This document shows positions 33,860 through 42,049 of a DNA stretch of 64,000 nucleotides, one piece after another (the stretch's first letter is position 1; every line of letters starts with the position of its first letter). The notes beneath the pieces are model-generated. The model made no database searches, was not told where the DNA came from, and saw only the letters and a program-made list of their open reading frames with translations. The DNA is from CBDANO01 sp965197665 (lineage in GTDB: Bacteria > Chloroflexota > Dehalococcoidia > Lucifugimonadales > UBA3495): contig CBDANO010000004.1 in assembly GCA_965197665.1 (NCBI GenBank), positions 434,001-498,000 of the forward strand. The letters run 5' to 3'. The position numbers and the translations under genes were made by a program.

Positions 33860-34167
33860 GTTGTCACCCGCCAATCTCGGACCATTGGTATATTCTCCTC
33901 CGGTATCCTACGGGGTCCTTCGCTGGCACATCCGGCCATTCCCTCTAGGCCTTTCGAGTGAGAAATCGGTCCAGTCATCTAGTATTGGGCGCACCGCGTG
34001 CTATCCTTGGCTGGAACCGTAGCTTGAAAAACAAGCGGGAGCTGCGTTTACAAGATACTACGTCACCCAATACCGCGCCGGATTTGAACCCAAAGCCCAA
34101 GGCAAGAAGCCCGACGCAGGCGCATTTTAACATGCGGGAAACCCGGTGGAGCCGGAGCATAACACGT

Positions 34168-34230
34168 CATTCCCGTCGTACCGCGTCGGCGGTTCACCGC
34201 GGCGAATCTACCGGAGGTACGACCGGAATG
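34168..34230. repeat. Intergenic inverted repeat
   Basis: CATTCCCGTCGTACC (34168-34182) is nearly complementary to GGTACGACCGGAATG (34216-34230), with one bulge. The enclosed part contains TTCACCGCGGC, which recurs at 34391-34401. The rest of the 33860-34425 gap holds no gene that I can support. Confidence 0.55.
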
Positions 34231-34425
34231 AGGGTTTGGGCGCCAAAGGCAGGCTGTGCCATACGAATTAAAAGGCGATTGCCCTGAACTCCTGACCGCT
34301 CTCCGTCGACAGCGGCTTGGAGAGTGGGGCGTTTGACAGGCCACGGGAATTCTGGTACCAAACAGGCTGGCCTAATCGATGACGCCGCCGATTCACCGCG
34401 GCAATGCGGACACCCGGAGCCCTGG

Positions 34426-35361
34426 ATGTCAATGATGAACAATTGCCCCGGAGGACTACCGTCCCCACCCGGACCGGTGGAGGTAGTTTGCTTCGGGATG
34501 CTTTGCTACTGCCATTTACTGGTGGTGGATGCTCCGCTGGTCCGAAATGGGGGAACGAGGATCAAGCAGAGCGTGGAATCCTTTGGCGACGACGCCGCTA
34601 TAGTGGCGTCCCTCCTCGCCCAATGGGAGGTGCCGGCAGGATTTATCAGCACCGCTCTGGGCGATGATGAGTCGGGCCGCAGATTGGCCCAAAGATTGCG
34701 AGCTACCGGTATGCACGGGGAATTCCGGTTTTCCAAGAGATTCTCCACCGACCTAGAGGTTAGCATCGTAGACCCCGGAGGCGCCCGGACCTACTTGCAG
34801 GAACGGAACCCCGAGGTTTTGGCAACCCTGGCCCACGCCGACCTCGCCATGCTCGACGACGCTAAGTTCTTGTACATCGACTGGTACGACGGTGACTATA
34901 TATTAGGGGCCATGCGGCGGGCCCATAATCTGGGGCTTACCGTCTACCTCAACATAGAGTCCCGCTACAACGACCTAGCCTTGCTGGGGCGCCTGGCGCC
35001 CTACGCGACCGTTTGCCAGGTCTCGACCGATGAACCCGGGGACCAGGAAGCGCCGGACCGCATCATCGATCTATTGCTGGAGTCGGGAATACACACAGTC
35101 GTCATTACCGGGGGCCGGCGAAACTGCCTCGTCGTGAATACGGCGGAGCGGGTATCGGTGAAGCCTCCCAGGCTGTCGGTGGTGGATGGATACGGCGCCG
35201 GAGCGGCCTTCTCCGCCGCCTTCATATTGGGCAGCCTGCGGGGGTGGGCCTTGGAGAAACGGACACGGTTCGCAATCGCCGCGGCCAGCCTGAAATGCAG
35301 CGTAGCCGGTAACGTAGCGTTCCCAATCCCGGAGATCGAGGCCCTTGCGGACCGGTTATAG
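34426..35361 (+). CDS. PfkB-fold sugar kinase homolog lacking the catalytic Asp
   Basis: A 311-residue ribokinase/PfkB-fold protein. The fold is visible in VEVVCFGMLCYCHLLVVD, GDDAAIVASLLAQW, GFISTALGDDESGRRL, IHTVVITGGRRNCLVV and VVDGYGAGAAFSAAFILG. Active members have DTxGAGDxF here; this one has GAGAAF, and the codon at 35203-35205 is GCG, so Ala260 replaces the catalytic base. Either the activity is lost or another residue serves. The ATG at 34426 follows GGAG at 34416; upstream in-frame codons run into repeat DNA. It is convergent with a methyltransferase and has no sugar-pathway neighbour. Confidence 0.8.
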   Translation: MSMMNNCPGGLPSPPGPVEVVCFGMLCYCHLLVVDAPLVRNGGTRIKQSVESFGDDAAIVASLLAQWEVPAGFISTALGDDESGRRLAQRLRATGMHGEFRFSKRFSTDLEVSIVDPGGARTYLQERNPEVLATLAHADLAMLDDAKFLYIDWYDGDYILGAMRRAHNLGLTVYLNIESRYNDLALLGRLAPYATVCQVSTDEPGDQEAPDRIIDLLLESGIHTVVITGGRRNCLVVNTAERVSVKPPRLSVVDGYGAGAAFSAAFILGSLRGWALEKRTRFAIAAASLKCSVAGNVAFPIPEIEALADRL

Positions 35362-35435
35362 TTGGGGGGCCGACGTCCGGAAGAAACCGGCGTGGGAGGA
35401 GCGATTGGTTGCCGGGGTCTTTGCAATAAGGGGCG

Positions 35436-36125
35436 TTAGGTTTTTCTAACCCAGAAAGCGCAGTGCCGCATCGGCTTGGGGTCTTTGAAATATAGAAAGC
35501 CGCCCATGCGGCCTCTCGAGTCCGCTTTGATCAACTTGCAACCGCAGCCTTCGAGGACCTGGAGGAGCCGCTTTTCATCGTAGAGCCCGAAGGTGCGGTC
35601 TATTCCGTCTTTTCCATAAGCAGCGTCGACAACGGTCTCGACCCCGTTGCCGTTCTTGAACATCAACTGCAACACGCCCCCCGGGCGGAGGACCCGGGTC
35701 AACTCAGGCAAGGTGACTCTCTTGGTCACGGTTTCGGGAATGTGCTGGATCACAGCGTTGCACATAGCCAGGTCGAAGAAAGCATCGGGGTAGGGGAGCG
35801 CGTGCCCGATATCGGACACCTGAAGCCGGTCGGCGATTTCAGGATGTAGGTCTTTGGCCATCTGTATATTCTCGGCCACGGCGTCAACTCCATACATGTC
35901 GAAACCGCGGCTCCGCATCAAATGAACGTCCCTGGCGCCGGCGCCGCAGCCTGCATCCAGACCTCGAGGACCGGGGGCCAATTCCATCAAGCGGTTCAGC
36001 AGGTCCATGTCCCCCTTGAGGTTACGATGGGAGCAGTCGGTATACACGGAGTGGACAAATCCATGGGACAATTCCGAGTACCGCTGGTTATAGCGCCGGT
36101 AGAAATCGAGGGCTTCGGTGGTCAT
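35436..36125 (-). CDS. Class I SAM-dependent methyltransferase
   Basis: A 229-residue methyltransferase with GLDAGCGAGARDVHL (motif I, near residue 55), GVDAVAENIQMA, FDLAMCNAVIQHIPE and RVLRPGGVLQLMF. The end, RHCAFWVRKT, is compact with no extra domain. It starts at ATG 36125 behind GGGAGGTG, a strong site. It differs clearly from the two methyltransferases at 2-3.6 kb. Substrate unknown; the formamidase-like gene upstream is separated by a partial repeat copy, so they are probably not an operon. Confidence 0.85.
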   Translation of the reverse strand: MTTEALDFYRRYNQRYSELSHGFVHSVYTDCSHRNLKGDMDLLNRLMELAPGPRGLDAGCGAGARDVHLMRSRGFDMYGVDAVAENIQMAKDLHPEIADRLQVSDIGHALPYPDAFFDLAMCNAVIQHIPETVTKRVTLPELTRVLRPGGVLQLMFKNGNGVETVVDAAYGKDGIDRTFGLYDEKRLLQVLEGCGCKLIKADSRGRMGGFLYFKDPKPMRHCAFWVRKT

Positions 36126-36314
36126 CTACACCTCCCTTGAGCTTGAACGGCAGATAGACCTATCGACCGCGAGTTTAGGCAGCATCGCTTCCACTGCCCA
36201 AGCAGTCCGTTGCGGTGCTGAATATATTCGCCGCCGCTTGGTATGTCAAGTTGCACGGCGGCCCTGTACCGGGGGTTTACGGTTTGGGACTTACCGGCGG
36301 CCAAGGTCCGACAT

Positions 36315-36398
36315 AACCCGTCTTCAACGAGAGAAATGGAGTGGGGCAACCTTGCGTTACGTCTGGACGGGCGATAAAAAACCTGCAGACGCGGTTAG
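36315..36398 (+). repeat. Dispersed repeat, copy C (partial, central palindrome missing)
   Basis: CAACGAGAGAAAT runs directly into GGAGTGGGGCAACC, then TTGCGTTACGTCTGGACGGG and CGATAAAAAACCTGCA. In the copy at 45.6 kb the same two flanks are separated by a palindrome of about 50 bases. Weaker similarity extends upstream to about 36260. The end touches the stop codon of the formamidase-like gene. Confidence 0.75.
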
Positions 36399-37510
36399 CT
36401 AACGAAAATATCCAGGGGTAGAAACGCCGATACTACGAAGTTGGGCACGTCTACGACCTCGCTGATCTTCAAGTCGACGGCCACGCTGCAAATGCAGTAG
36501 GCCTGCTCCCGGGACCAACCTCTTTCTTGAAGTAGCTGTATCATGGTTAGCAAAGCGTTCTTTGCCGCTAGGGTCGCGTTCTCGGACTCGTTGACCCCGT
36601 CGGCTATGCACATGCCGGTGGAGGCCAGGAAACGGCGCGGGGCGGCCATTTCGGGGCTGGTGAAGTAGTCGTCCCGCTCGAAAATGGGGAATTGCAGGTT
36701 TCGCCTCGCCGCCTCGCCTTTGCGGACCTGGAAGCTGGCGTGAAAGGTGCAGTCCATCTCGATGGCCGTGCCGCAGCACTCCGAGTCGCCTTGGGCGTAG
36801 TGGCCGTCTCCCGCGGAAAACAAGGCCCCTTCGGTAAAAACGGGCAGCAACAACCTGGTACCGGCGGTAAGCTGCTTGATGTCCATATTGCCGCCGTGTT
36901 CCCTGGGGGGAATGGTCCGCAGCCCCTCGGAAGCTATGGGTTCGGCGGCCGGCACAGCGCCGGCGGGGTTGGGGCCCACCACGGCGCCGCCCCGCCGGAG
37001 CAGCTCGTCCTCTCGCAATTCAATCTCTCGCCGCATCTCCCGGGACGGGGCGACGCCTATCGTTCCCATGAAGGACGCCTCCGAAATCCGCACCCCGGGG
37101 AGCTGGGGGGATTCGGCGAACCCGTCCTTCATGTTCCAATGGACTATGTACGGTTCCAAGAAGTAGTCCCTGAGAAAACCGAACCCGGGGATTATCACGG
37201 TGAATCCCCAGCTTCCCGGTTCGATCCGGAGGATGTTAACCTCGAGCAAGTCCCCCGGCTCCGCGCCTTGGACGTAGACCGGGCCGGTCAAAGGGTGGAC
37301 CAACCCCAGGTCTATGGCGCCCAAGTCTCCGGCTTTGGAGCTTGGCGTAACCCCCCCGTCGATGGCATTCCTAGTCTGAAGGACGACTTCTTCACCTGGG
37401 GCCGCCTCCAAGACCGGGGGTATGTCGGGGTGCCAACGGTTATGTCCCTTGGTGGGCTCGTCGGCGCATTGCTTGGTATAGTCCAACTCGATGCTTTTCA
37501 ATTTCTTCAC
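36395..37510 (-). CDS. Acetamidase/formamidase family protein
   Basis: A 371-residue member of the FmdA_AmdA family, which hydrolyse short amides to ammonia and the acid. The family features are GHNRWHPDIPPVLEAAPGEE near the N-terminus, VHPLTGPVYVQGAEPGDLLEV, IIPGFGFLRDYF, TIGVAPS, PPREHGGNMDIKQLTAGT and FSAGDGHYAQGDSECCGTAIE, all present. It is the usual length. It starts with GTG at 37510 with a weak GGCGAGG site. Its last codons and stop overlap partial repeat copy C. The true substrate may be another amide. Confidence 0.9.
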   Translation of the reverse strand: MKKLKSIELDYTKQCADEPTKGHNRWHPDIPPVLEAAPGEEVVLQTRNAIDGGVTPSSKAGDLGAIDLGLVHPLTGPVYVQGAEPGDLLEVNILRIEPGSWGFTVIIPGFGFLRDYFLEPYIVHWNMKDGFAESPQLPGVRISEASFMGTIGVAPSREMRREIELREDELLRRGGAVVGPNPAGAVPAAEPIASEGLRTIPPREHGGNMDIKQLTAGTRLLLPVFTEGALFSAGDGHYAQGDSECCGTAIEMDCTFHASFQVRKGEAARRNLQFPIFERDDYFTSPEMAAPRRFLASTGMCIADGVNESENATLAAKNALLTMIQLLQERGWSREQAYCICSVAVDLKISEVVDVPNFVVSAFLPLDIFVS

Positions 37511-37795
37511 CTCGCCGCAAACTGCTGCAAACTCCTTTAGAAACTCCTTATTGAAGAAGCAGCATTATAGCTTACTCCGGTTGGCCGCCCAACTACCGGT
37601 CAATCGACGCAAGCCGTCAGCCGGGGCACTGCCCGTGAACGGTTTCGGCCGGAGCGCCCCAGGTTGACGGTCTCGCCGAAACCCTGGATACTGGCCGAGG
37701 CGGCCTCTCGTCGAGTTGACCGGCAAGAAGATAGCAAGACTGGGCTTCATAGGCCGTTACCGCGGCCCAATATCCCACCCAAAGGAGGAAGGAAC

Positions 37796-38665
37796 ATGCG
37801 AGTTGGCGCGATTTTCCCGCAGCTTGAAATCGGCGCGGACCCGGCGGGAGTACGAGATTTTGCTCAAGCTACCGAGTCCCTGGGCTACGATCACTTGCTG
37901 GCCTTCGACCACGTGCTGGGGGCCGACGCCAGCAAACGAGATAAATGGGAGTGGCCCTATAGCCACGTCGACATGTTCCATGAGGTCTTCGTAATGTTCG
38001 GTTACCTGGCCGGGTTCACCGAGAAGGTCGAGTTGACCACCGGGGTCCTGATTTTGGGCCAACGCCAGACGGCTCTGGTAGCCAAGCAAGCCGCCGAGGT
38101 GGATGTCTTGAGCGGCGGCAGGCTTCGCCTGGGGATCGGCGTAGGCTGGAACGCCGTAGAGTACGAAGCTCTGGGGGAGAGCTTCCGGAACCGGGGACGC
38201 CGCTGTGAGGAGCAAATCGAGCTTATGCGCACCCTTTGGACCGACGACGTGGTGACCTTCCAAGGCCGCTACCATCAAGTCACCGACGCCGGAATCAATC
38301 CCTTGCCGGTGCAGAGGCCGATTCCCGTCTGGTTTGGCGGCGGGGCCGAGGCGGTAGTCCGCCGCTTGGCCCGCATCGGCGACGGCTGGTTCCCGTCGTT
38401 TGAACCCGACGGCGCCGGACAAGAACGCATGGGGCAGATGTGGGAATATGCCAAGCAGGCCGGGCGCGACCCCAAGGAAGTAGGCGTCGAGGGGCGCATC
38501 AGCTTGGCCGACCAGAAAGACCCTGACGAATGGCAAAAGTCAGCCGAAGCCTGGAAGAGGGCTGGCGCTAGTCACGTGACAGTCAACACGATGGGCGTAG
38601 GTCTGGAGGGGCCGGGGCAACACATCGAGGCCATCAGCAAGTTCAAGGAGGCCGTTTCCGGCTAA
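37796..38665 (+). CDS. LLM-class (F420-dependent) oxidoreductase
   Basis: A 289-residue bacterial luciferase-like TIM barrel. RVGAIFPQLEIGADPAGV, ESLGYDHLLAFDHVLG, VELTTGVLILGQRQTALVAK, GRLRLGIGVGWNAVEYEALG and PIPVWFGGGAEAVVRRLAR are the conserved segments, the pattern of F420-dependent members of the TIGR03619 type. The ATG at 37796 follows AAGGAGGAAGG. FMN as cofactor cannot be excluded. No F420 biosynthesis gene is in the window. It is a single-gene unit convergent with coaBC. Confidence 0.9.
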   Translation: MRVGAIFPQLEIGADPAGVRDFAQATESLGYDHLLAFDHVLGADASKRDKWEWPYSHVDMFHEVFVMFGYLAGFTEKVELTTGVLILGQRQTALVAKQAAEVDVLSGGRLRLGIGVGWNAVEYEALGESFRNRGRRCEEQIELMRTLWTDDVVTFQGRYHQVTDAGINPLPVQRPIPVWFGGGAEAVVRRLARIGDGWFPSFEPDGAGQERMGQMWEYAKQAGRDPKEVGVEGRISLADQKDPDEWQKSAEAWKRAGASHVTVNTMGVGLEGPGQHIEAISKFKEAVSG

Positions 38666-38717
38666 TACCGGAGCAGGCCCGAGTGGTTCTCGCCCATTCA
38701 AGACCAAGAAATTGAGG

Positions 38718-39914
38718 CTAGTGCCGGAAGAGAGTCAAGACCCGGTCCAATATCCGATGGCCTACCTCATATTTGGTCAGCAGGGGCAACTCCTCTATCC
38801 CCAGGTCTCTGTCGATCAGGACCACTCTGTTGGTGTCGACGCCAAAACCGCTGTCGGCGGCGGTAATGTCATTGGCCGCTATCAAGTCCAGGCCCTTGCT
38901 CCGCACCTTTGACTTGGCGTTCGGCAACAGGTCCCCGCTCTCCGCGGAAAACCCAACCTTGACGAAGCTGCCCGTTGCCGCTTCCAGAATATCCACGGTC
39001 TTGGTTAAATCGACGGATAGACCGTCGCCGGACTTCTTGATCTTCCGGTCCGACGGGGCGACGGGGCGGTAGTCGGCCACGGCGGCGGCCATGATTAGTG
39101 CGTCTGCATGTTGGACCTGCCGCAACACGGCATCGCACATTTCCTGAGCCGTTCTTACCCTTATCGTGTTTATTAGGGCCGGGTCCGCCAGTCCGGCCGC
39201 GGCTGTGACCAGAACGACGGCCGCGCCCCGGTCCCGGGCGGCCTCGGCCAAAGCGTAGCCCATTTTCCCCGAGGAGTGGTTTGTGATCACCCGGACCGGG
39301 TCGATGGCCTCCATGGTCCCGCCGGCGCTAACCACGATGGTCCGGCCGGCCAAGTCTCCCCCTATTCCCAGCGTCGCGGCGGCGTGGCCGATTAGCTCGG
39401 GCGTCTCCAGAAGCCGCCCCATGCCCGTCAGTCCCGACGAAAGCCTACCGGAGGCGGGCCCGGCGATGACCACTCCCCTGTCCCTGAGCTTGGCCAGGTT
39501 CTCCTGAGTGGCCGGGTGGTCGTACATGTTGCCGTCCATGGCCGGGGCCGCCAAGACCGGCGCCTTGGTCGCAATCACCGTGGTTGTGAGGGCGTCGTCG
39601 GCCAAGCCAAGGGCCAGCTTGGCGATGCAATGGACGGTGGCGGGCGCAATTACTACCAGGTCGGCCCGCTGGGCCAGAGCCACGTGCTCGCTGCCGAACT
39701 CCGAGTTGCTGTCGAAGCCGTCGGTCACCACCTCCCGGTGAGTAATAGCGCGGAAGGCCAGGGGCGTTACGAACTTGGTGGCCCCGTAGCTCATTATCGT
39801 ATCCACCAACGCGCCGGCCTGGGTCATCTTGCTTGCCAAGTCCAAGGCTTTATAGCAAGCGATGCTGCCGGTTACTCCGAGGACTATGTGTTTGTTCGAT
39901 AGCGGTCCGGCCAC
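38718..39914 (-). CDS. coaBC: Bifunctional phosphopantothenoylcysteine decarboxylase/synthetase
   Basis: A 398-residue bifunctional enzyme that joins cysteine to 4'-phosphopantothenate and decarboxylates the product. The flavoprotein CoaC half has KHIVLGVTGSIACYKALDL, PATVHCIAKLALGLADD and APAMDGNMYDHPA. The CoaB half follows from about residue 185 with VVSAGGTMEAIDPVRVITN and HSSGKMGYALAEAARDRGA, then MAAAVADYRP with FSAESGD. It starts at GTG 39914 behind AGGGGAAA. coaX lies 188 bases upstream on the same strand, so two steps of CoA synthesis are clustered. Confidence 0.95.
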   Translation of the reverse strand: MAGPLSNKHIVLGVTGSIACYKALDLASKMTQAGALVDTIMSYGATKFVTPLAFRAITHREVVTDGFDSNSEFGSEHVALAQRADLVVIAPATVHCIAKLALGLADDALTTTVIATKAPVLAAPAMDGNMYDHPATQENLAKLRDRGVVIAGPASGRLSSGLTGMGRLLETPELIGHAAATLGIGGDLAGRTIVVSAGGTMEAIDPVRVITNHSSGKMGYALAEAARDRGAAVVLVTAAAGLADPALINTIRVRTAQEMCDAVLRQVQHADALIMAAAVADYRPVAPSDRKIKKSGDGLSVDLTKTVDILEAATGSFVKVGFSAESGDLLPNAKSKVRSKGLDLIAANDITAADSGFGVDTNRVVLIDRDLGIEELPLLTKYEVGHRILDRVLTLFRH

Positions 39915-40102
39915 AATTTCCCCTAGGGCCGAGTGGGCTCGGTCAGGCCTTTGGTCAAACGCCCGGTCGGGACCCCGGGGTTACCCGCAGGAAGAGGCGG
40001 GCTCATCTCTGCCTAACAATGGCAACCTGCCCAAGGTTGGCCCCGTTACGCCCGGCCTCGCGTTTGATCGCTGGGATTGGACGAATCGCATTTGGTCAGG
40101 GG

Positions 40103-40909
40103 CTAACGCCCCTTGGCGTCCGGCTGCAAGGATGACACCGCCGGTTGCTGTTTCATTTCATGAATCAGCCGCAGGCCGATGAGAGTCAAGTCAGGGTTAA
40201 TGTGGTCGAAGATCCGCGATTCCTGGGATATGATGTCGGCCAAGCCCCCGGTCCCGACCACCTTGGAGTGTTGGCCCAACTCTTGCTTGAACCGCGCTAC
40301 TATCCCTTCCACCAATCCGGCGTACCCGAAGACCAGCCCCGACTGGAGGGCCAAAGACGTGTTCTGGCCGATGGCCGATTTGGGGGCAACAAGTTCCACA
40401 CGGCGCAGTTGGGAAGTGTTGAGGAACAGGGCTTCGGCGGCCACCTGAACCCCGGGAGCGATGGCGCCGCCCAAGTACACGCCCTCTTTCGAGATTGCGT
40501 CGAAAACGGTGGCGGTGCCAAAGTCCACGACGATTACCGGTGCGCCGTACAACTCGATGGCGGCCACCGCGTCCACTATCCGGTCGGAGCCGACGTCCCG
40601 CGGGTTATCGTATTGAATACGAAGCCCGGTGCGCACGCCGGCCGAGACCCACAAGGGCTTGGCGCCAAAGAAGACGCGGCACACTTGGTCGAGGATGGGA
40701 GTCAACGGCGGTACCACGCTGCACATGCTGACGCGATCGATACCGGCCGGGTCCACTCCATTGAGGTTTAGCAGGTTGGTGATCAACAAACCGTACTCAT
40801 CGGCCAACCTGCGAGTGTCGGTGGCAATCCGCAAAGTGGTGGTCAGCCGTTCCCCGTCGAACACTCCCAGGGTGAGCATACTGTTACCGATGTCGATGGC
40901 AAGCAACAT
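40103..40909 (-). CDS. coaX: Type III pantothenate kinase
   Basis: A 268-residue kinase phosphorylating pantothenate, the first step of CoA synthesis. The ASKHA-fold motifs are LLAIDIGNSMLTLGVFDG at the N-terminus, VGSDRIVDAVAAIELYGAP, VIVVDFGTATVFDAI and LGGAIAPGVQVAAEALF. It starts at ATG 40909 and has a good promoter at 40958-40986. The coaBC gene follows on the same strand. Confidence 0.95.
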   Translation of the reverse strand: MLLAIDIGNSMLTLGVFDGERLTTTLRIATDTRRLADEYGLLITNLLNLNGVDPAGIDRVSMCSVVPPLTPILDQVCRVFFGAKPLWVSAGVRTGLRIQYDNPRDVGSDRIVDAVAAIELYGAPVIVVDFGTATVFDAISKEGVYLGGAIAPGVQVAAEALFLNTSQLRRVELVAPKSAIGQNTSLALQSGLVFGYAGLVEGIVARFKQELGQHSKVVGTGGLADIISQESRIFDHINPDLTLIGLRLIHEMKQQPAVSSLQPDAKGR

Positions 40910-40957
40910 GGTGGTTTCAGGGCCGTTTCACGGCTGTTGAGGCTATTTGTGAAGCCG

Positions 40958-40986
40958 ATTATACGTTACGCTTCCCACAGCAGCAA
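40958..40986 (-). promoter_or_regulatory. Sigma-70-type promoter for coaX
   Basis: On the minus strand TTGCTG (40981-40986) and a perfect TATAAT (40958-40963) are 17 bases apart, about 50 bases upstream of the coaX start. Confidence 0.72.
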
Positions 40987-41047
40987 CGCAAGCTATGGGT
41001 TTGGATGGAGGGAAGTGCAAAACTGACGCTGGGCCAGGGCGGTGATG

Positions 41048-41067
41048 TTAGGATGGAAGCATCCTAA
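41048..41067. promoter_or_regulatory. Operator-like inverted repeat
   Basis: TTAGGATG (41048-41055) and CATCCTAA (41060-41067) are perfect inverted copies around GAAG. It ends 12 bases before the start codon of the small gene at 41080, where a repressor or an RNA hairpin could act. Confidence 0.5.
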
Positions 41068-41079
41068 AAGAGAGGTTTC

Positions 41080-41352
41080 ATGATCGTGGTAAAGGAAACG
41101 AGGATTGTCTTTGATCTGAGCGACACCAAGGCTCTCCGGCTGAAGTACTCGCATTGCGGGAGAGAAGCTGTTCTACCCATTGCGAGAACCGAGGTCCCGA
41201 AGCAGTGCCCGTTATGTCACAACGATTGGGAGGTAGACTATCCTGGCAACAGTCGAGGGGATAACTGGCAGCTTGTGGACGTCATGCAGAGGTTTCTGAA
41301 AGCAGAGCATCCTCGAATGACCGTCCGTTTCGAGGTCGACGGCGAAGGGTAA
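41080..41352 (+). CDS. Small zinc-finger-like protein, unknown function
   Basis: A 90-residue protein. Two Cys-containing segments (KYSHCGREAVLPIA and PKQCPLCHNDWEVDY) may form a metal site, although the first has only one Cys plus a His. It ends HPRMTVRFEVDGEG. The ATG at 41080 follows AGAGG. It lies 82 bases upstream of the HicA-like gene and might be part of the same accessory cluster. I do not recognise a family. Confidence 0.5.
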   Translation: MIVVKETRIVFDLSDTKALRLKYSHCGREAVLPIARTEVPKQCPLCHNDWEVDYPGNSRGDNWQLVDVMQRFLKAEHPRMTVRFEVDGEG

Positions 41353-41400
41353 CCTGCGAGGCGGGCCTGGGGAATCAGACGAAAACCCCCGCAGTAACTC

Positions 41401-41430
41401 TTGACACGGTAGCAGGCCGTGGCATGATGA
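41401..41430 (+). promoter_or_regulatory. Promoter for the hicAB-like pair
   Basis: A perfect TTGACA (41401-41406), then TGATGA at 41425-41430 after 18 bases. The -10 is weak. Transcription from it would begin at about the hicA start codon, giving a leaderless message. Confidence 0.4.
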
Positions 41431-41434
41431 TGAT

Positions 41435-41674
41435 ATGGACAGGGCGGCAGAGCAAATAAGACAGAACCCCCGCAACGTCCGCTTCAACGACCTTCGTAAA
41501 GTCTGCGACTGGTACTTCGGGGAACCCCGGCAGAGGGGCAGCCACCTGATATACCAGACGCCCTGGCAGGGCCAGCCTGTGGTCAACATCCAGTCCCACA
41601 GGGGCATGGCGAAGGTCTACCAGGTTCGGCAGGTACTCAAAGCAATCGACAAACTGGAGGAGCTTGATGGCTGA
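41435..41674 (+). CDS. hicA: HicA-like mRNA interferase toxin
   Basis: A 79-residue basic protein. FNDLRKVCDWYFGEPRQRGS with HLIYQTP is the HicA pattern, where the His after GS is catalytic. QPVVNIQSHRGMAKVYQVRQ and VLKAIDKLEE give the usual second half. Family members cut mRNA and are held in check by HicB. No ribosome site precedes the ATG at 41435, and a promoter just upstream suggests a leaderless message. The antitoxin gene follows with an 8-base overlap. The family call rests on motif and arrangement. Confidence 0.72.
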   Translation: MDRAAEQIRQNPRNVRFNDLRKVCDWYFGEPRQRGSHLIYQTPWQGQPVVNIQSHRGMAKVYQVRQVLKAIDKLEELDG

Positions 41675-41882
41675 GATTTCAGACCGATACACCTATCGGG
41701 TCTTCTGGTCTGAGGAGGACCAGGAATACGTCGGGGCGTGTGAGGAGTTCGAGTTGCTCAGTCACTTGGACGATACGCCGGAGAAAGCATTTGCGGGCAT
41801 CCGTGACCTGGTGGCTTCCTCAGTCCAATGGTTGCGTGAGGAAAACAGGCCGGTGCCCGACCCGACACCCGCCAAGGTCTAG
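41667..41882 (+). CDS. hicB: HicB-like antitoxin (short form)
   Basis: A 71-residue protein with the HicB partial-RNase-H pattern: RYTYRVFWSEEDQEYVGACE, then LSHLDDTPEKAFAGIRDLV. It ends before any DNA-binding helix-turn-helix or ribbon-helix-helix domain, so it probably cannot repress on its own. The ATG at 41667 follows GGAGG six bases upstream, a much stronger site than its toxin partner has. It overlaps the toxin gene by 8 bases. Confidence 0.72.
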   Translation: MAEISDRYTYRVFWSEEDQEYVGACEEFELLSHLDDTPEKAFAGIRDLVASSVQWLREENRPVPDPTPAKV

Positions 41883-42049
41883 GCGAGCTTTGTTACCAGC
41901 CCCGGCCTCCGTACCAAGAGCCAAGACCCCGACGGGTCATTGTCATCCAACCCAACGAGTGGACCACGAATTCCCCTCTTTAGGGGGAGAGGCGGCGCGG
42001 CCTCTCTATGACGGAACTGGAACGCTAGTAAATACGTGAGAAGGAGTCC

